Source: Erythrobacter fulvus
Lineage (GTDB): Bacteria; Pseudomonadota; Alphaproteobacteria; Sphingomonadales; Sphingomonadaceae
DNA: 64,000 nt
Direction of reading: 5' to 3'
Assembly: GCF_028595285.1 (NCBI RefSeq)
Contig: NZ_JAQQXQ010000004.1
Location: forward strand, 186,001-250,000
In this document: piece by piece, positions 54,264 through 62,758 of the stretch
Layout of the letters: each line of letters begins with the position of its first letter
Position numbering within the stretch: the first letter of the stretch is position 1
Notes under the pieces: model-generated
Databases searched by the model: none
Seen by the model: the letters and a program-made list of their open reading frames with translations, nothing else
Told to the model about the DNA's origin: nothing
Made by a program: the position numbers and the translations under genes

Positions 54264-54725
54264 ATGGCACGGACCACCAATCTCTCGCGCCCGATCATCG
54301 AGGCGCTTTATACCGAAGCGCTTGTGCTCGCCGATGAAGTGCGTGCGGTGTTCGCCGCCGGCACGCGTGAACCGCTGATCGGTGAGGATGCCTTCGTGCG
54401 GCTCGCGCTCTCGACCGAGGGGCTGAAGACCACCACCCGGATGATGCACGTGCTGGCATGGCTGCTGAACCAGCGGGCACTGTTTTCCGGAGAGCTCAGC
54501 GAAAGTCAGGTCCGGCTGCACGGCACACTGCCGCCTGATCGCGGCGCGGACGAGAAGCAGCTCGCTCTGCTCGAACCCGAAACCCGCGAACTGATCGCCG
54601 AGACCGAGCGGCTGCACCAGCGTATCGCCCGGCTGGACGAGGCATGGCGCCAGCATTTCGAGATGACCTCGCCCGCACGCTCATTCCAGGACCGGATCGG
54701 GCGGGCGTTCGGTAATCTGGGCTAG
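54264..54725 (+). CDS. rcdA: DUF1465 protein, RcdA-type adaptor for CtrA degradation
   Basis: A 153-residue all-helical protein. TEGLKTTTRMMHVLAWLLNQRALFSGE (about residues 50-78) is the DUF1465 signature; the Caulobacter member RcdA is a ClpXP adaptor that delivers CtrA at the pole. ClpX and ClpP are encoded in the same window at 6.4-8.5 kb. The C-terminal third (DEAWRQHFEMTSPARSFQDRIGR) is basic and amphipathic. The adaptor role is inferred from the family. Confidence 0.85.
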   Translation: MARTTNLSRPIIEALYTEALVLADEVRAVFAAGTREPLIGEDAFVRLALSTEGLKTTTRMMHVLAWLLNQRALFSGELSESQVRLHGTLPPDRGADEKQLALLEPETRELIAETERLHQRIARLDEAWRQHFEMTSPARSFQDRIGRAFGNLG

Positions 54726-54770
54726 ACCTCTCGGTATGCCTTCAGCGCAAGCTGACAACAAAAGGCGCAA

Positions 54771-56243
54771 TCACGCCGCGCCAAGCGCCTTGCGCCACCG
54801 CGCCAGCCGCTCGTTCCGCACGCTTTCCTCCATCGCCGGCTCGAACCGCGCCAACTGCCCGCGCATTGCCGCTGCCGCTTCATCCAGGCTGCGGTAAAGG
54901 CCCGCTCCGGTCGCGGCCAGCATCGCTGCGCCCAGCGCAGTCGTTTCGACGAAGCCCGGTCGTTCGACGGTAATGCCGAGCATGTCGGCAAGGTCCTGCG
55001 CCATCCAGTCATTTGCCGCCATGCCGCCATCGATGCGCAAGGCCTGCCATGCGGCCCCGTCGGCAGCAAAAGCGGTGGCAAGATCGTGCGTCTGGTGCGC
55101 CATTGCCTCCAGCGCCGCCCGCGCAAGCTGCGCCTTGCCGCTGGCGAAGCTGAGGCCCGCGATGACACCGCGCGCCTCGGCCTGCCAGTGCGGCGCACCA
55201 AGGCCCGCCAGGGCAGGCACGATCACCACCCCGCCGCTATCGGGAATGGAGCGCGCCAGCGCCTCGGTCTCCTCGGCGACATCGACAATGCCGAGCGAAT
55301 CCCGCAGCCACTGGACAAGACTGCCCGCGACAAATACCGAACCTTCTATGGCGTAGCTGCGCTGACCTTCGATCTGAGTCAGCACCGTGCCGAGCAGGCG
55401 GTTGGAAGAACGCGGGATGCGGCTTCCCTGACAGGTCAGCACAAAGGCGCCGGTGCCGTAGGTCGCCTTGGTCTGTCCGGGCGCAAGACAGGCCTGCCCG
55501 ATCGTTGCGGCCTGCTGGTCGCCCGCAAGGCCGGTGATCGGGATTGCGCAGCCGAACAGCGCCGGATCGGTCATGGCCAGCGGACCGGCCATGTCGGTCA
55601 CGCCGGGAAGCGCCGACCATGGCACGCCGAGCAGATCGCAAAGGCCTTCATCGAACTGCGCGTCCTCCAGCCCCATCAGCAGCGTGCGGCTGGCATTGCT
55701 GGCATCCGAGATATGCGCCGCACCGACGGTGAGCTTGAAGACCAGCCAGCTTTCAACCGTCCCGAAAGCCAGCGTCCCGCGCTCCGCCGCGGCGCGCACT
55801 TCGGGCACGTTGTCGAGCATCCAGCGCATCTTGGTACCCGAAAAATAGGGGTCGAGCAGCAGGCCGGTGCGTTCCTGCACGCCTGCTTCATGCCCGGCAT
55901 CGCGCAAGCTCGCGCACAGCGGCTCGGTGCGGCGGTCCTGCCACACGATCGCGCGGGTGAGCGGTTCGCCGGTCGCCTTGTCCCACGCCACCACGGTCTC
56001 GCGCTGGTTGGTGATGCCCAGCCCAGCGATCATCGCCGCCCCGCCCGCCCTGGGGATCACCTCCAGCGCGCAGGCCAGAGTCTTTTCCCAGATTTCCGCC
56101 GGATCATGTTCGACCCAGCCGGCCTGCGGGTAATGCTGCGTCAGGGGCGCCTGTGCGCTCGCCACCGGCACACCGTCGCTGGCGAACAGCATCGCGCGGG
56201 TCGAGGTCGTGCCTTCGTCGAGAACCAGAATGTAGTCGGACAT
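54771..56243 (-). CDS. glpK: Glycerol kinase
   Basis: Phosphorylates glycerol to glycerol-3-phosphate. The 490-residue FGGY kinase opens with ILVLDEGTTSTRAMLF (phosphate 1 loop), has TNQRETVVAWDKATGEPL, GLAGDQQAATIGQ and the C-terminal RIDGGMAANDWMAQDLADMLG. No glpF, glpD or glpR is beside it. A tandem 35-bp direct repeat sits directly upstream of the start codon. Confidence 0.96.
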   Translation of the reverse strand: MSDYILVLDEGTTSTRAMLFASDGVPVASAQAPLTQHYPQAGWVEHDPAEIWEKTLACALEVIPRAGGAAMIAGLGITNQRETVVAWDKATGEPLTRAIVWQDRRTEPLCASLRDAGHEAGVQERTGLLLDPYFSGTKMRWMLDNVPEVRAAAERGTLAFGTVESWLVFKLTVGAAHISDASNASRTLLMGLEDAQFDEGLCDLLGVPWSALPGVTDMAGPLAMTDPALFGCAIPITGLAGDQQAATIGQACLAPGQTKATYGTGAFVLTCQGSRIPRSSNRLLGTVLTQIEGQRSYAIEGSVFVAGSLVQWLRDSLGIVDVAEETEALARSIPDSGGVVIVPALAGLGAPHWQAEARGVIAGLSFASGKAQLARAALEAMAHQTHDLATAFAADGAAWQALRIDGGMAANDWMAQDLADMLGITVERPGFVETTALGAAMLAATGAGLYRSLDEAAAAMRGQLARFEPAMEESVRNERLARWRKALGAA

Positions 56244-56245
56244 CT

Positions 56246-56315
56246 TTGTTGCGCTACCACTTCGTTGCTTGAGCGCGCGGTTGTTGCGCTACCGCTTCGC
56301 TGCCTGAGCGCAGGG
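56246..56315. repeat. Two tandem 35-bp direct repeats in the glpK leader
   Basis: The unit TTGTTGCGCTACC... occurs at 56246-56280 and 56281-56315 with five differences. It begins 3 nt before the glpK ATG and fills its 5' leader on the minus strand. It may be a local duplication or a paired regulator site. Confidence 0.7.
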
Positions 56316-56379
56316 TGGTGTTACCCCGGCTCCTCTCTCTTGCGTGACTTCTGCCACGTGAGACTCCATATGCAAGCCC

Positions 56380-57258
56380 ATGGTCACGATCCCTCCCAAG
56401 CCCTGGCCCACGGGCCTTGCCGAAGATGTCGAGCCGCTGGTGCGCCGCGTGCTCGCGCCCAATCCCTCGCCCTATACCTTCACCGGCACCCAGACCTATG
56501 TCGTGGGCGAGGCGGCGGGGCCGGATTGCGCGGTGATCGATCCGGGGCCGAACGAGGAAGCCCATATCGACGCGATCATCGCTGCGATTGCGGGCCGCAA
56601 GGTCGTCGCGATCATGTGCACCCACACCCACCGCGACCATTCGCCCGCCGCCGCCCCGCTGGCCGCGCTGACAGGCGCACCGATCGTCGGCTGCGCGCCC
56701 TTGGTGCTGAAAAGCGACCTGCCGCGCGCCGACGAGGCATTCGATCCGACCTACGCCCCCGGCCGCGTGCTCGCCGACGGCGAGGCGATGCGCGGCACGG
56801 GCTGGACGCTGACGGCAGTGGCTACGCCGGGCCATACTTCCAACCACCTGTGCTTCGCGCTGGAAGAATCGGGCGCGCTGTTCACGGGCGATCATGTGAT
56901 GGGCTGGTCGACCAGCGTCGTCATCCCGCCCGACGGCGACATGGGCGATTACATGGCGAGCCTCGAGAAGCTGCTGGCGCGCGAAGATGTGCGCTATCAC
57001 TCCGCCCATGGTGCCGCGATCGAGAAACCCCGCCAGCTGGTGCGCGGCATGATCGGCCACCGCCGCCAGCGCGAGAACCAGATCCTGCGGCTGCTGGGCG
57101 AACGCGCACGGCCTGTCTGCGACTTCATCCCGGATATGTACAAGGGACTGGACGAACGCCTGATCCCTGCGGCCGAGATGAGCGTCACCGCGCATCTCAT
57201 CGACCTCGAGAAACGCGGCATGGCGGCGCGCGAGGCAGAAGTGTGGCGCACGTGCTAG
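56380..57258 (+). CDS. MBL-fold metallo-hydrolase, LACTB2-like
   Basis: A 292-residue metallo-beta-lactamase-fold hydrolase. Metal ligands are THTHRDHS near residue 86, a His in TPGHTSNHLC and Asp in FTGDHVMG. A C-terminal extension (about 225-290) with HRRQRENQILRLLGE and a winged-helix look is shared with LACTB2-like nucleases. Substrate unknown (RNA or a small molecule). The protein begins MVTIPPKPWPTGL. It is divergent from glpK. Confidence 0.87.
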   Translation: MVTIPPKPWPTGLAEDVEPLVRRVLAPNPSPYTFTGTQTYVVGEAAGPDCAVIDPGPNEEAHIDAIIAAIAGRKVVAIMCTHTHRDHSPAAAPLAALTGAPIVGCAPLVLKSDLPRADEAFDPTYAPGRVLADGEAMRGTGWTLTAVATPGHTSNHLCFALEESGALFTGDHVMGWSTSVVIPPDGDMGDYMASLEKLLAREDVRYHSAHGAAIEKPRQLVRGMIGHRRQRENQILRLLGERARPVCDFIPDMYKGLDERLIPAAEMSVTAHLIDLEKRGMAAREAEVWRTC

Positions 57259-57304
57259 GGATGGGTTAGTCTCCCGGCGCGGCGCACAAGTGGGGGGATT
57301 GTTG

Positions 57305-58099
57305 ATGCAGGCGACCAGCGCACAGGCCTATGCCGCGCAGAACCGCTATTTCCGGCGGACGGCGTTCACGCTTGTGGGCATCGCAGTTGTCGGCTTTATC
57401 GCCTTCAACCTGACGGGGATTACCGACATCACCGCGATGCCATCGGCAACCCATGTGCACGCGGTTGCCATGGCCGCCTGGGTGTCAGTTTTCGCGGCGC
57501 AGGTCATGCTCGCGACGGGAGGCAAGATCGCCGCGCATCGCAAGCTGGGCAAGGCCGGGATGGCGCTTGCGGCTATCACCTTCGCAACCAGTTTCGGCGC
57601 AATCTTCGCCACTTTCGCGGCAGGCCGCGTGCCGCCGTTCTTCCCGCCCGGCTATTTCCTCGTGCTCGGTTTCGCCAATGTCACCATGTTCGGCCTGTTC
57701 GTCGCCGGAGCCGCGATCATGCGCAAGCGCACCGACTGGCACAAACGGCTGATGCTGGGATCGCTGGTGATGATCTACGAGCCTGTGCTGGGCCGCACCC
57801 TGCCCTTCATCGTGATCCCTGCGCTGGGCGGCCCGGAGGCGGCCTTTCCCGCGATCATCGAAAACCGCGAAGCCTTCGAGCTGTTCCGCTTCACGGTTCA
57901 CATCGCAATCGCCGGCCTGCTGCTGGTGCTGGACCGGCGCGTCAGCGGCCGGGTGCATCCCGCCTCGTGGATCATCGTCGGGGCTGTTGCCATGATCTAT
58001 GCGCTGGCCAACGGCATCGGGCTGGGCGCGGGCATGACGGAATATGCGATCAGCCTCACGCCCTCGGGCACCGCCGGCGCGCCGCCGGCTGGACTTTAG
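57305..58099 (+). CDS. Membrane protein, DUF2306-like
   Basis: A 264-residue integral membrane protein of unknown function with about seven helices. His residues in helix two (ATHVHAVAMAAWVSVFAAQ) and the loop HRKLGKAGM recall DUF2306-type proteins, and the protein at 33306-34076 shows the same HRKxGK loop. The ATG at 57305 is chosen for the G-rich ribosome site at 57291-57297. It lies between the MBL gene and nadA on the same strand. Confidence 0.6.
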   Translation: MQATSAQAYAAQNRYFRRTAFTLVGIAVVGFIAFNLTGITDITAMPSATHVHAVAMAAWVSVFAAQVMLATGGKIAAHRKLGKAGMALAAITFATSFGAIFATFAAGRVPPFFPPGYFLVLGFANVTMFGLFVAGAAIMRKRTDWHKRLMLGSLVMIYEPVLGRTLPFIVIPALGGPEAAFPAIIENREAFELFRFTVHIAIAGLLLVLDRRVSGRVHPASWIIVGAVAMIYALANGIGLGAGMTEYAISLTPSGTAGAPPAGL

Positions 58100-58158
58100 G
58101 CTCGAAAATCCCTGCGGCCGTGCCTATGTCCCCTGCACGATAACGAGCGGGAAGACCC

Positions 58159-59160
58159 ATGAACCAAGTCACCAAAGTCCCCACCGGCGCCGATCTGCTG
58201 GCCGAGATCGACCGCCTGCGCAAAGAACGCAACGCGGTGATCCTTGCGCATTATTACCAGACGGCGGACATTCAGGACATTGCCGATTTCGTGGGCGACA
58301 GCCTCGAACTCTCGCGCAAGGCGGCGGCGACCGATGCCGACGTGATCGCCTTTTGCGGGGTCAAGTTCATGGCCGATACCGCCAAGATCCTTTCGCCCGA
58401 CAAGATCGTGATCCTGCCCGACATGGACGCCGGATGCAGCCTTGAAGACAGCTGCCCGCCCGAGAAGTTCCGCGCCTTCCGCGAAGCCCACCCTGATCAC
58501 ATCGCGCTGACCTACATCAATTGTTCTACGGAAGTGAAGGCGCTGTCCGACGTGATCGTCACCTCCTCCAGCGCCGAAACGATCCTTGCCCAGATTCCGC
58601 CCGAACAGAAGATCATCTTCGGGCCCGACCGGCACCTTGGCGGCTATCTGTCGCGCAAGTTCAATCGCGAGATGCTGCTGTGGCCCGGCGTGTGCATCGT
58701 GCACGAAGCGTTCTCCGAAACCGAATTGCTCAAGCTGAAAGAGCAATATCCGAACGCGCCGATCGCCGCGCACCCGGAATGCCCGCCGACGATCATCGAC
58801 CACGCAGACTATGTCGGTTCGACCAGCGGCATTCTAAAGTTTGCGCAGGAATTCGAGGGCGACACGCTGATCGTCGCGACCGAGCCGCACATCATCCACC
58901 AGATGGAGAAGGCGCTGCCGGAGAAGAATTTCATCGGCGCACCGGGCGCTGACGGGAACTGTTCGTGCAACATCTGCCCCTACATGGCGCTCAACACCAT
59001 GGAGAAGCTCTACGTCGCGCTGCGCGATCTGGAGCCGCGTATCGAGATCGAGGAAGGCATCCGCCTGAAAGCCAAGCGCAGTCTTGACCGGATGCTGGAA
59101 ATGGCCGGCGGGACTGTCGGGCTGGGCGATCTGGGCAAGGTGCCGTTCAGCGGGGATTGA
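58159..59160 (+). CDS. nadA: Quinolinate synthase A
   Basis: A [4Fe-4S] enzyme that condenses iminoaspartate with dihydroxyacetone phosphate in NAD synthesis. The 333-residue protein has AHYYQTADIQDIADFVGDSLELSRKAA, cluster Cys in IAFCGVKFMADTAKIL, INCSTEVKALSD and CNICPYM near the C terminus. nadB and nadC are not adjacent. The stop is 6 nt before the first REP-like repeat. Confidence 0.96.
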   Translation: MNQVTKVPTGADLLAEIDRLRKERNAVILAHYYQTADIQDIADFVGDSLELSRKAAATDADVIAFCGVKFMADTAKILSPDKIVILPDMDAGCSLEDSCPPEKFRAFREAHPDHIALTYINCSTEVKALSDVIVTSSSAETILAQIPPEQKIIFGPDRHLGGYLSRKFNREMLLWPGVCIVHEAFSETELLKLKEQYPNAPIAAHPECPPTIIDHADYVGSTSGILKFAQEFEGDTLIVATEPHIIHQMEKALPEKNFIGAPGADGNCSCNICPYMALNTMEKLYVALRDLEPRIEIEEGIRLKAKRSLDRMLEMAGGTVGLGDLGKVPFSGD

Positions 59161-59165
59161 TCCTT

Positions 59166-59200
59166 AGCCGCCCTAGGTGCCAGCTTTCGCTGGCATGACG
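59166..59200 (+). repeat. REP-like palindromic repeat, copy A
   Basis: A conserved arm GCCGCCCTAGG (59167-59177) is followed by hairpin TGCCAGC-TTTC-GCTGGCA (59178-59195) and TGACG. Same orientation as copy C, opposite to copy B. Confidence 0.85.
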
Positions 59201-59210
59201 TCAATTTCCC

Positions 59211-59243
59211 CGTCACCCCAGCGAAAGCTGGGCCTAGGGCGGC
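59211..59243 (-). repeat. REP-like palindromic repeat, copy B (inverted)
   Basis: CGTCA-CCCCAGC-GAAA-GCTGGGC-CTAGGGCGGC. It is the reverse complement of the A/C type, so A and B together make a large inverted repeat (59167-59243) around a 10-nt centre, able to form a long hairpin after nadA. Confidence 0.85.
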
Positions 59244-59262
59244 CATGTGCTAAGCTTCTCAA

Positions 59263-59556
59263 ATGGAGCGCGGTGGCTGTGTCTACATCATGACGAACAA
59301 GCGCTACGGCGTGCTCTATACCGGCGTCACCAGCGACTTGGCCGCTCGCGTGATGCAGCACCGCGAAGGGAAGGGCGGCGCATTTACGGCCAGGTACAAA
59401 TGCACCCGTCTGGTATATATCGAACACCACCTGACCATCACGGATGCTATCGCCCGCGAGAAAGCGATCAAAGCTTGGCAGCGGATGTGGAAGATCGAGG
59501 CTATCGAGAAGCAGAACCCGGCTTGGGATGACCTCTTCCACAGGCTGAACGCATAG
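59263..59556 (+). CDS. GIY-YIG nuclease family protein
   Basis: A 97-residue single-domain GIY-YIG endonuclease-like protein. The motif reads VYIMTNKRYGVLYTGVTSDLAARVMQH (YIM/YTG in the usual GIY/YIG places, Arg in DLAARV), with a later conserved Glu/Lys helix (AIAREKAIKAWQRMWKIEAIE). It is of the UPF0213/COG2827 kind that exists as single genes in many proteobacteria. It is boxed by REP-like repeats: the A/B pair ends 20 nt upstream, and its TAG stop shares its last base with copy C. This arrangement suggests a mobile or repeat-linked unit. Confidence 0.88.
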   Translation: MERGGCVYIMTNKRYGVLYTGVTSDLAARVMQHREGKGGAFTARYKCTRLVYIEHHLTITDAIAREKAIKAWQRMWKIEAIEKQNPAWDDLFHRLNA

Positions 59557-59589
59557 CCGCCCTAGGCCCCAGCTTTCGCTGGGGCGACG
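59556..59589 (+). repeat. REP-like palindromic repeat, copy C
   Basis: GCCGCCCTAGG followed by CCCCAGC-TTTC-GCTGGGG (59567-59584) and CGACG. It begins at the last base of the GIY-YIG stop codon and ends 8 nt before the EamA gene stop. Confidence 0.85.
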
Positions 59590-59596
59590 ATGAAAA

Positions 59597-60499
59597 CTAG
59601 GTTGCCCGCCCCCTGCTCACCGCCAGCGCCGCGCCGACCAGCATCATGCCCACGATATCCAGCCCCGACAGCACCTCGCCAAAGGCCAGCCAGCCGCAGA
59701 GCGAGGCGACTGCGGGCTGGGTCAGCAGCGCCAATCCCACCACCAGCGGCGGGAAATATTTGAGCGAATAGACCATCAGGCCCTGCCCGATCAGCTGGCT
59801 GACCACGAACAGGCCGATCACCGGCGTCCAGTCGGTCGGCCATACAGGCTCGCCCAATACCAGCGCGATGGCGAGCAGCACGGGGCAGCCGAACAGGCTC
59901 ACCCAGACCAGCAGGCTCCACGATCCGAAGGCACCGCGCGCGCCCTGCAAGGTCAGCAGGTAAACCGCGTAAAGCAGACCTGCGGCGAGGCAGAACAGGT
60001 CGCCCACCAGCGTCGCGGTGGAGATTTCAAGGCTGCGGCCCATCAGGATCGCCGCGCCCGCCAGCGCAAAGATGATCGCCAGCCACTCCAGCCCCTTGGG
60101 CAGCATCCGCGCGGCAACGAAGCCCCAGAACAGGAGCACAATCGATCCGGCATTGCCGAATAGCGTCGCATTTCCCAGCCGGGTCATGCCGATGCCGATG
60201 TGCCAGCTGGCCAGATCGAGCGCGAAAGTCACCGCCCCAAGCGCCACCAGTCCGAGCGTTTTCGCGCCCATCCCCGTCAGCCGTTGGCCGCCGATCTTCG
60301 CGAACAGAATGAGGAACGGCAGCGCCAGCAGCAACCGCCAGAACCCGGCGGACACCGGCCCGGTATCGGCCATCCGCACGAACCACGGCCCCAGCGCGAG
60401 CGCCACGTTCCCGCCCAGCAGCGCGGCCAGCAGCAGGATGCTGCGGGGGCGCGCCAGCGCGGCGACAAGATTCTCTTGGGACGCCCCCTCATTTTCCAT
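59597..60499 (-). CDS. DMT-superfamily transporter, EamA domains
   Basis: A 300-residue inner-membrane exporter of the drug/metabolite type, ten helices in two EamA repeats (first opens SILLLAALLGGNVALALGPWFVRMA; second LVGDLFCLAAGLLYAVYLLTL). Substrate unknown. The C terminus ends next to REP-like copy C. It is divergent from the Old Yellow Enzyme gene (68 nt). Confidence 0.9.
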   Translation of the reverse strand: MENEGASQENLVAALARPRSILLLAALLGGNVALALGPWFVRMADTGPVSAGFWRLLLALPFLILFAKIGGQRLTGMGAKTLGLVALGAVTFALDLASWHIGIGMTRLGNATLFGNAGSIVLLFWGFVAARMLPKGLEWLAIIFALAGAAILMGRSLEISTATLVGDLFCLAAGLLYAVYLLTLQGARGAFGSWSLLVWVSLFGCPVLLAIALVLGEPVWPTDWTPVIGLFVVSQLIGQGLMVYSLKYFPPLVVGLALLTQPAVASLCGWLAFGEVLSGLDIVGMMLVGAALAVSRGRAT

Positions 60500-60567
60500 G
60501 CTTGCGCCCTAGCCTCGCGCGCCCCAAGTGCCTAACCCAAAGACGTTACCGAAGGAGATTTTCCCAC

Positions 60568-61680
60568 ATGCATGATGCCCTGTTCCAGCCGCTCCAGATG
60601 GGCGCGCTCCATGCCAAGAACCGCATCCACATGGCCCCGCTCACCCGCGGGCGCGCGGCCGAGCCGATGTTCGTGCCCAATGAACTGATGGCGACCTATT
60701 ACCGCCAGCGCGCCGGCGCGGGCATGATCCTGACCGAAGCGACCGGTATCAGCCGCGAAGGCCTCGGCTGGCCGTCGGCTCCCGGCATCTGGAGCGACGA
60801 GCAGACCGAAGCGTGGAAGGCCACCACCAAGGCGGTGCACGAGGAAGGCGGCCTGATCGTCATGCAGCTGTGGCACATGGGGCGCATCGTCCACCCGGTG
60901 TTCCTTGACGGGCAGCCGCCCTTCTCCGCCAGCGCCACCACCGCGCCGGGCGAAGCGCACACGCCGACGGGCAAGCAGCCCTATGCGCAGGCGCGCGAAA
61001 TGACACACGAGGATATCAAGCGCACGATCGGCGACTATCGCCGCGCTGCCGAGAACGCCAAGAAGGCGGGCTTTGACGGCGTGCAGCTGCACGGCGCGAA
61101 CGGCTACCTTGTCGACCAGTTCCTGCGCGACAAGACCAACCTGCGCACCGACGAATATGGCGGCACCCCCGAAAACCGCACCCGCTTCATGCGCGAGGTG
61201 CTCGAGGCGCTGATCGACGTGTGGGGCGCGGACCGCGTCGGCATTCGCTTGTCGCCCAACGGCGATTCGCAGGGCACTGACGACAGCAATCCGCCCGCGA
61301 CCTTCGGCGCAGCTGCCAAGGTGTGCGAGGAACTCGGCCTAGCCTTCGTCGAACTGCGCGAACCCGGCCCGGACGGCACCTTCGGCCAGACCGAGGTGCC
61401 CAAGCAGAGCCCGCTGATCCGCCAGATCTACACCGGCAAGCTGATCCTCAACTCGGACTACACCGCCGAGCAGGCCGAGGCCGACGTCACCAGCGGGAAG
61501 TGCGACGCGGTGAGTTTTGGACGCCCCTATATCTCCAACCCCGATCTCGAAAAGCGGATCGCGGCGGGCGCGCACTGGAACCCCAACAAGGACGTGCCCA
61601 AGAGCTGGTACTTCCCGATTCCGGAAGGCTACATCGACTATCCGACGCTGGAAGAAGAGCAGGCGCAGGCCGCCGAGTAA
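60568..61680 (+). CDS. Old Yellow Enzyme family NAD(P)H:flavin oxidoreductase (alkene reductase)
   Basis: A 370-residue FMN-dependent ene-reductase (NemA/XenB type), reducing activated double bonds, N-ethylmaleimide or nitro compounds. The TIM-barrel motifs are present: HMAPLTRGRA, QLWHMGRI, and GFDGVQLHGANGYLVDQFLRDKTNLRTDEYGG with the active-site HxxN. The ATG at 60568 follows GAAGGAGA. It is convergent with the lipoprotein gene (4 nt between stops). Confidence 0.93.
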   Translation: MHDALFQPLQMGALHAKNRIHMAPLTRGRAAEPMFVPNELMATYYRQRAGAGMILTEATGISREGLGWPSAPGIWSDEQTEAWKATTKAVHEEGGLIVMQLWHMGRIVHPVFLDGQPPFSASATTAPGEAHTPTGKQPYAQAREMTHEDIKRTIGDYRRAAENAKKAGFDGVQLHGANGYLVDQFLRDKTNLRTDEYGGTPENRTRFMREVLEALIDVWGADRVGIRLSPNGDSQGTDDSNPPATFGAAAKVCEELGLAFVELREPGPDGTFGQTEVPKQSPLIRQIYTGKLILNSDYTAEQAEADVTSGKCDAVSFGRPYISNPDLEKRIAAGAHWNPNKDVPKSWYFPIPEGYIDYPTLEEEQAQAAE

Positions 61681-61683
61681 GCT

Positions 61684-61992
61684 CTATTCTTCGGCGGAAG
61701 CCGTTTCGGGGGCCGGAGCAGCGGGGGCTGCTTCGGCCCCTTCGCTTTGTGCTTCGCCTTCGGCGGCGGCATCTTCGCCAGCATCGGCAGCAGGCGCAGC
61801 GTTCTCGCGCGGCATCGGCGGCGCTTCGGAGCGCAGTTGTTCCAGCGGGATCATGTCATCGCTGATTGAGCCGCCCAGCACCTCGCCCGCCGCCTCTCCG
61901 CCCTGTTCGGACGGCGGTGCGGCCGGTTCGTCGCATCCGGCAAGGGCAAGCGCGACAAGGGCAACGGCGAATGCGGGCTTCTTCATCCGCAT
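61684..61992 (-). CDS. Small acidic lipoprotein
   Basis: A 102-residue lipoprotein: signal sequence with lipobox LALAGC (Cys near residue 20), then a low-complexity acidic, Ala/Glu/Pro-rich body with no recognised domain. It starts 10 nt inside the end of lipB, so it is downstream in the lipB operon. Function unknown. Confidence 0.7.
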   Translation of the reverse strand: MRMKKPAFAVALVALALAGCDEPAAPPSEQGGEAAGEVLGGSISDDMIPLEQLRSEAPPMPRENAAPAADAGEDAAAEGEAQSEGAEAAPAAPAPETASAEE

Positions 61993-62672
61993 GTCCTTCG
62001 CCCGGCCTTGTCGAGCGCGTCAAGAAAATCCGCACTGGTGGCGATCAGCGCCTCGTCCCATTGCTCGGGCGAAACCGTCAGCCCCAGCTTCGCCAGGCTG
62101 GTGACGCCATATTCGGCAATGCCGCAAGGCACGATTCCGCCGAAATGCGAAAGGTCGGGATCGAGGTTCACCGAAAAGCCGTGCATCGTCACCCAGCGCC
62201 GCACGCGCACGCCGATTGCGCCGATCTTGGCCTCGCTGCCGTCGATGTCATGGGTCCAGATGCCGACGCGGCCCTCGGCCCGCCAGCTTTCCACCCCGAA
62301 CGTCGCCAGCGTGGCGATCACCCAGCCTTCGATCGCGTGGACGAAACAGCGCACGTCTTTCCCGCGCCGATTGAGGTCGAGCACCAGATAGCCGACCCGC
62401 TGGCCCGGCCCGTGATAGGTGTAGCGTCCACCGCGTCCGGTCGCGACCACTTCGAAACGCGGATCGACCAGTTCGGCAGGGTCCGCGCTGGTGCCGGCAG
62501 TGTAGACCGGCGGGTGTTCGAGCAGCCAGACAAGCTCTGCCGCCTCGCCCGCGGCGACCGCCTGATTGCGCGCCTCCATATCCGCCAGCGCCTGCGCGTA
62601 AGGCACCGGCGCGACTTCGCGGCGCCATTCGATGGCTACAGCCGATTCAACCCGGGGAGCAGTGCTTGCCAT
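61983..62672 (-). CDS. lipB: Octanoyl-[acyl-carrier-protein]:protein octanoyltransferase LipB
   Basis: Moves octanoate from ACP to lipoyl domains, first step of lipoate synthesis. The 229-residue protein has [21 protein letters not shown], catalytic Lys in [10 protein letters not shown] and Cys in [10 protein letters not shown], all LipB marks. [10 protein letters not shown] at 62672 is the start; the longer frame adds 22 unlikely residues. lipA is not in the window. Confidence 0.95.
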   Translation of the reverse strand: MASTAPRVESAVAIEWRREVAPVPYAQALADMEARNQAVAAGEAAELVWLLEHPPVYTAGTSADPAELVDPRFEVVATGRGGRYTYHGPGQRVGYLVLDLNRRGKDVRCFVHAIEGWVIATLATFGVESWRAEGRVGIWTHDIDGSEAKIGAIGVRVRRWVTMHGFSVNLDPDLSHFGGIVPCGIAEYGVTSLAKLGLTVSPEQWDEALIATSADFLDALDKAGRRTCG

Positions 62673-62758
62673 GCTGCTCCGGTGGGGGCATTGAGCGCGC
62701 ATGGCAAGAGGCGATTGTGCGATCGCCCCTGCGGGCAAAGGGATCGTGAGGCAGCACT

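Noticed and set aside
55086-57269. 727-codon plus-strand frame spanning glpK antisense and the MBL gene
   Set aside because: glpK on the minus strand and the MBL hydrolase in another plus frame have full family motifs; the long frame has none.
59167-59243. REP copies A and B read as a simple nadA terminator
   Set aside because: They may terminate transcription, but the third copy after the GIY-YIG gene with the same arm sequence shows a repeat family rather than a single terminator.
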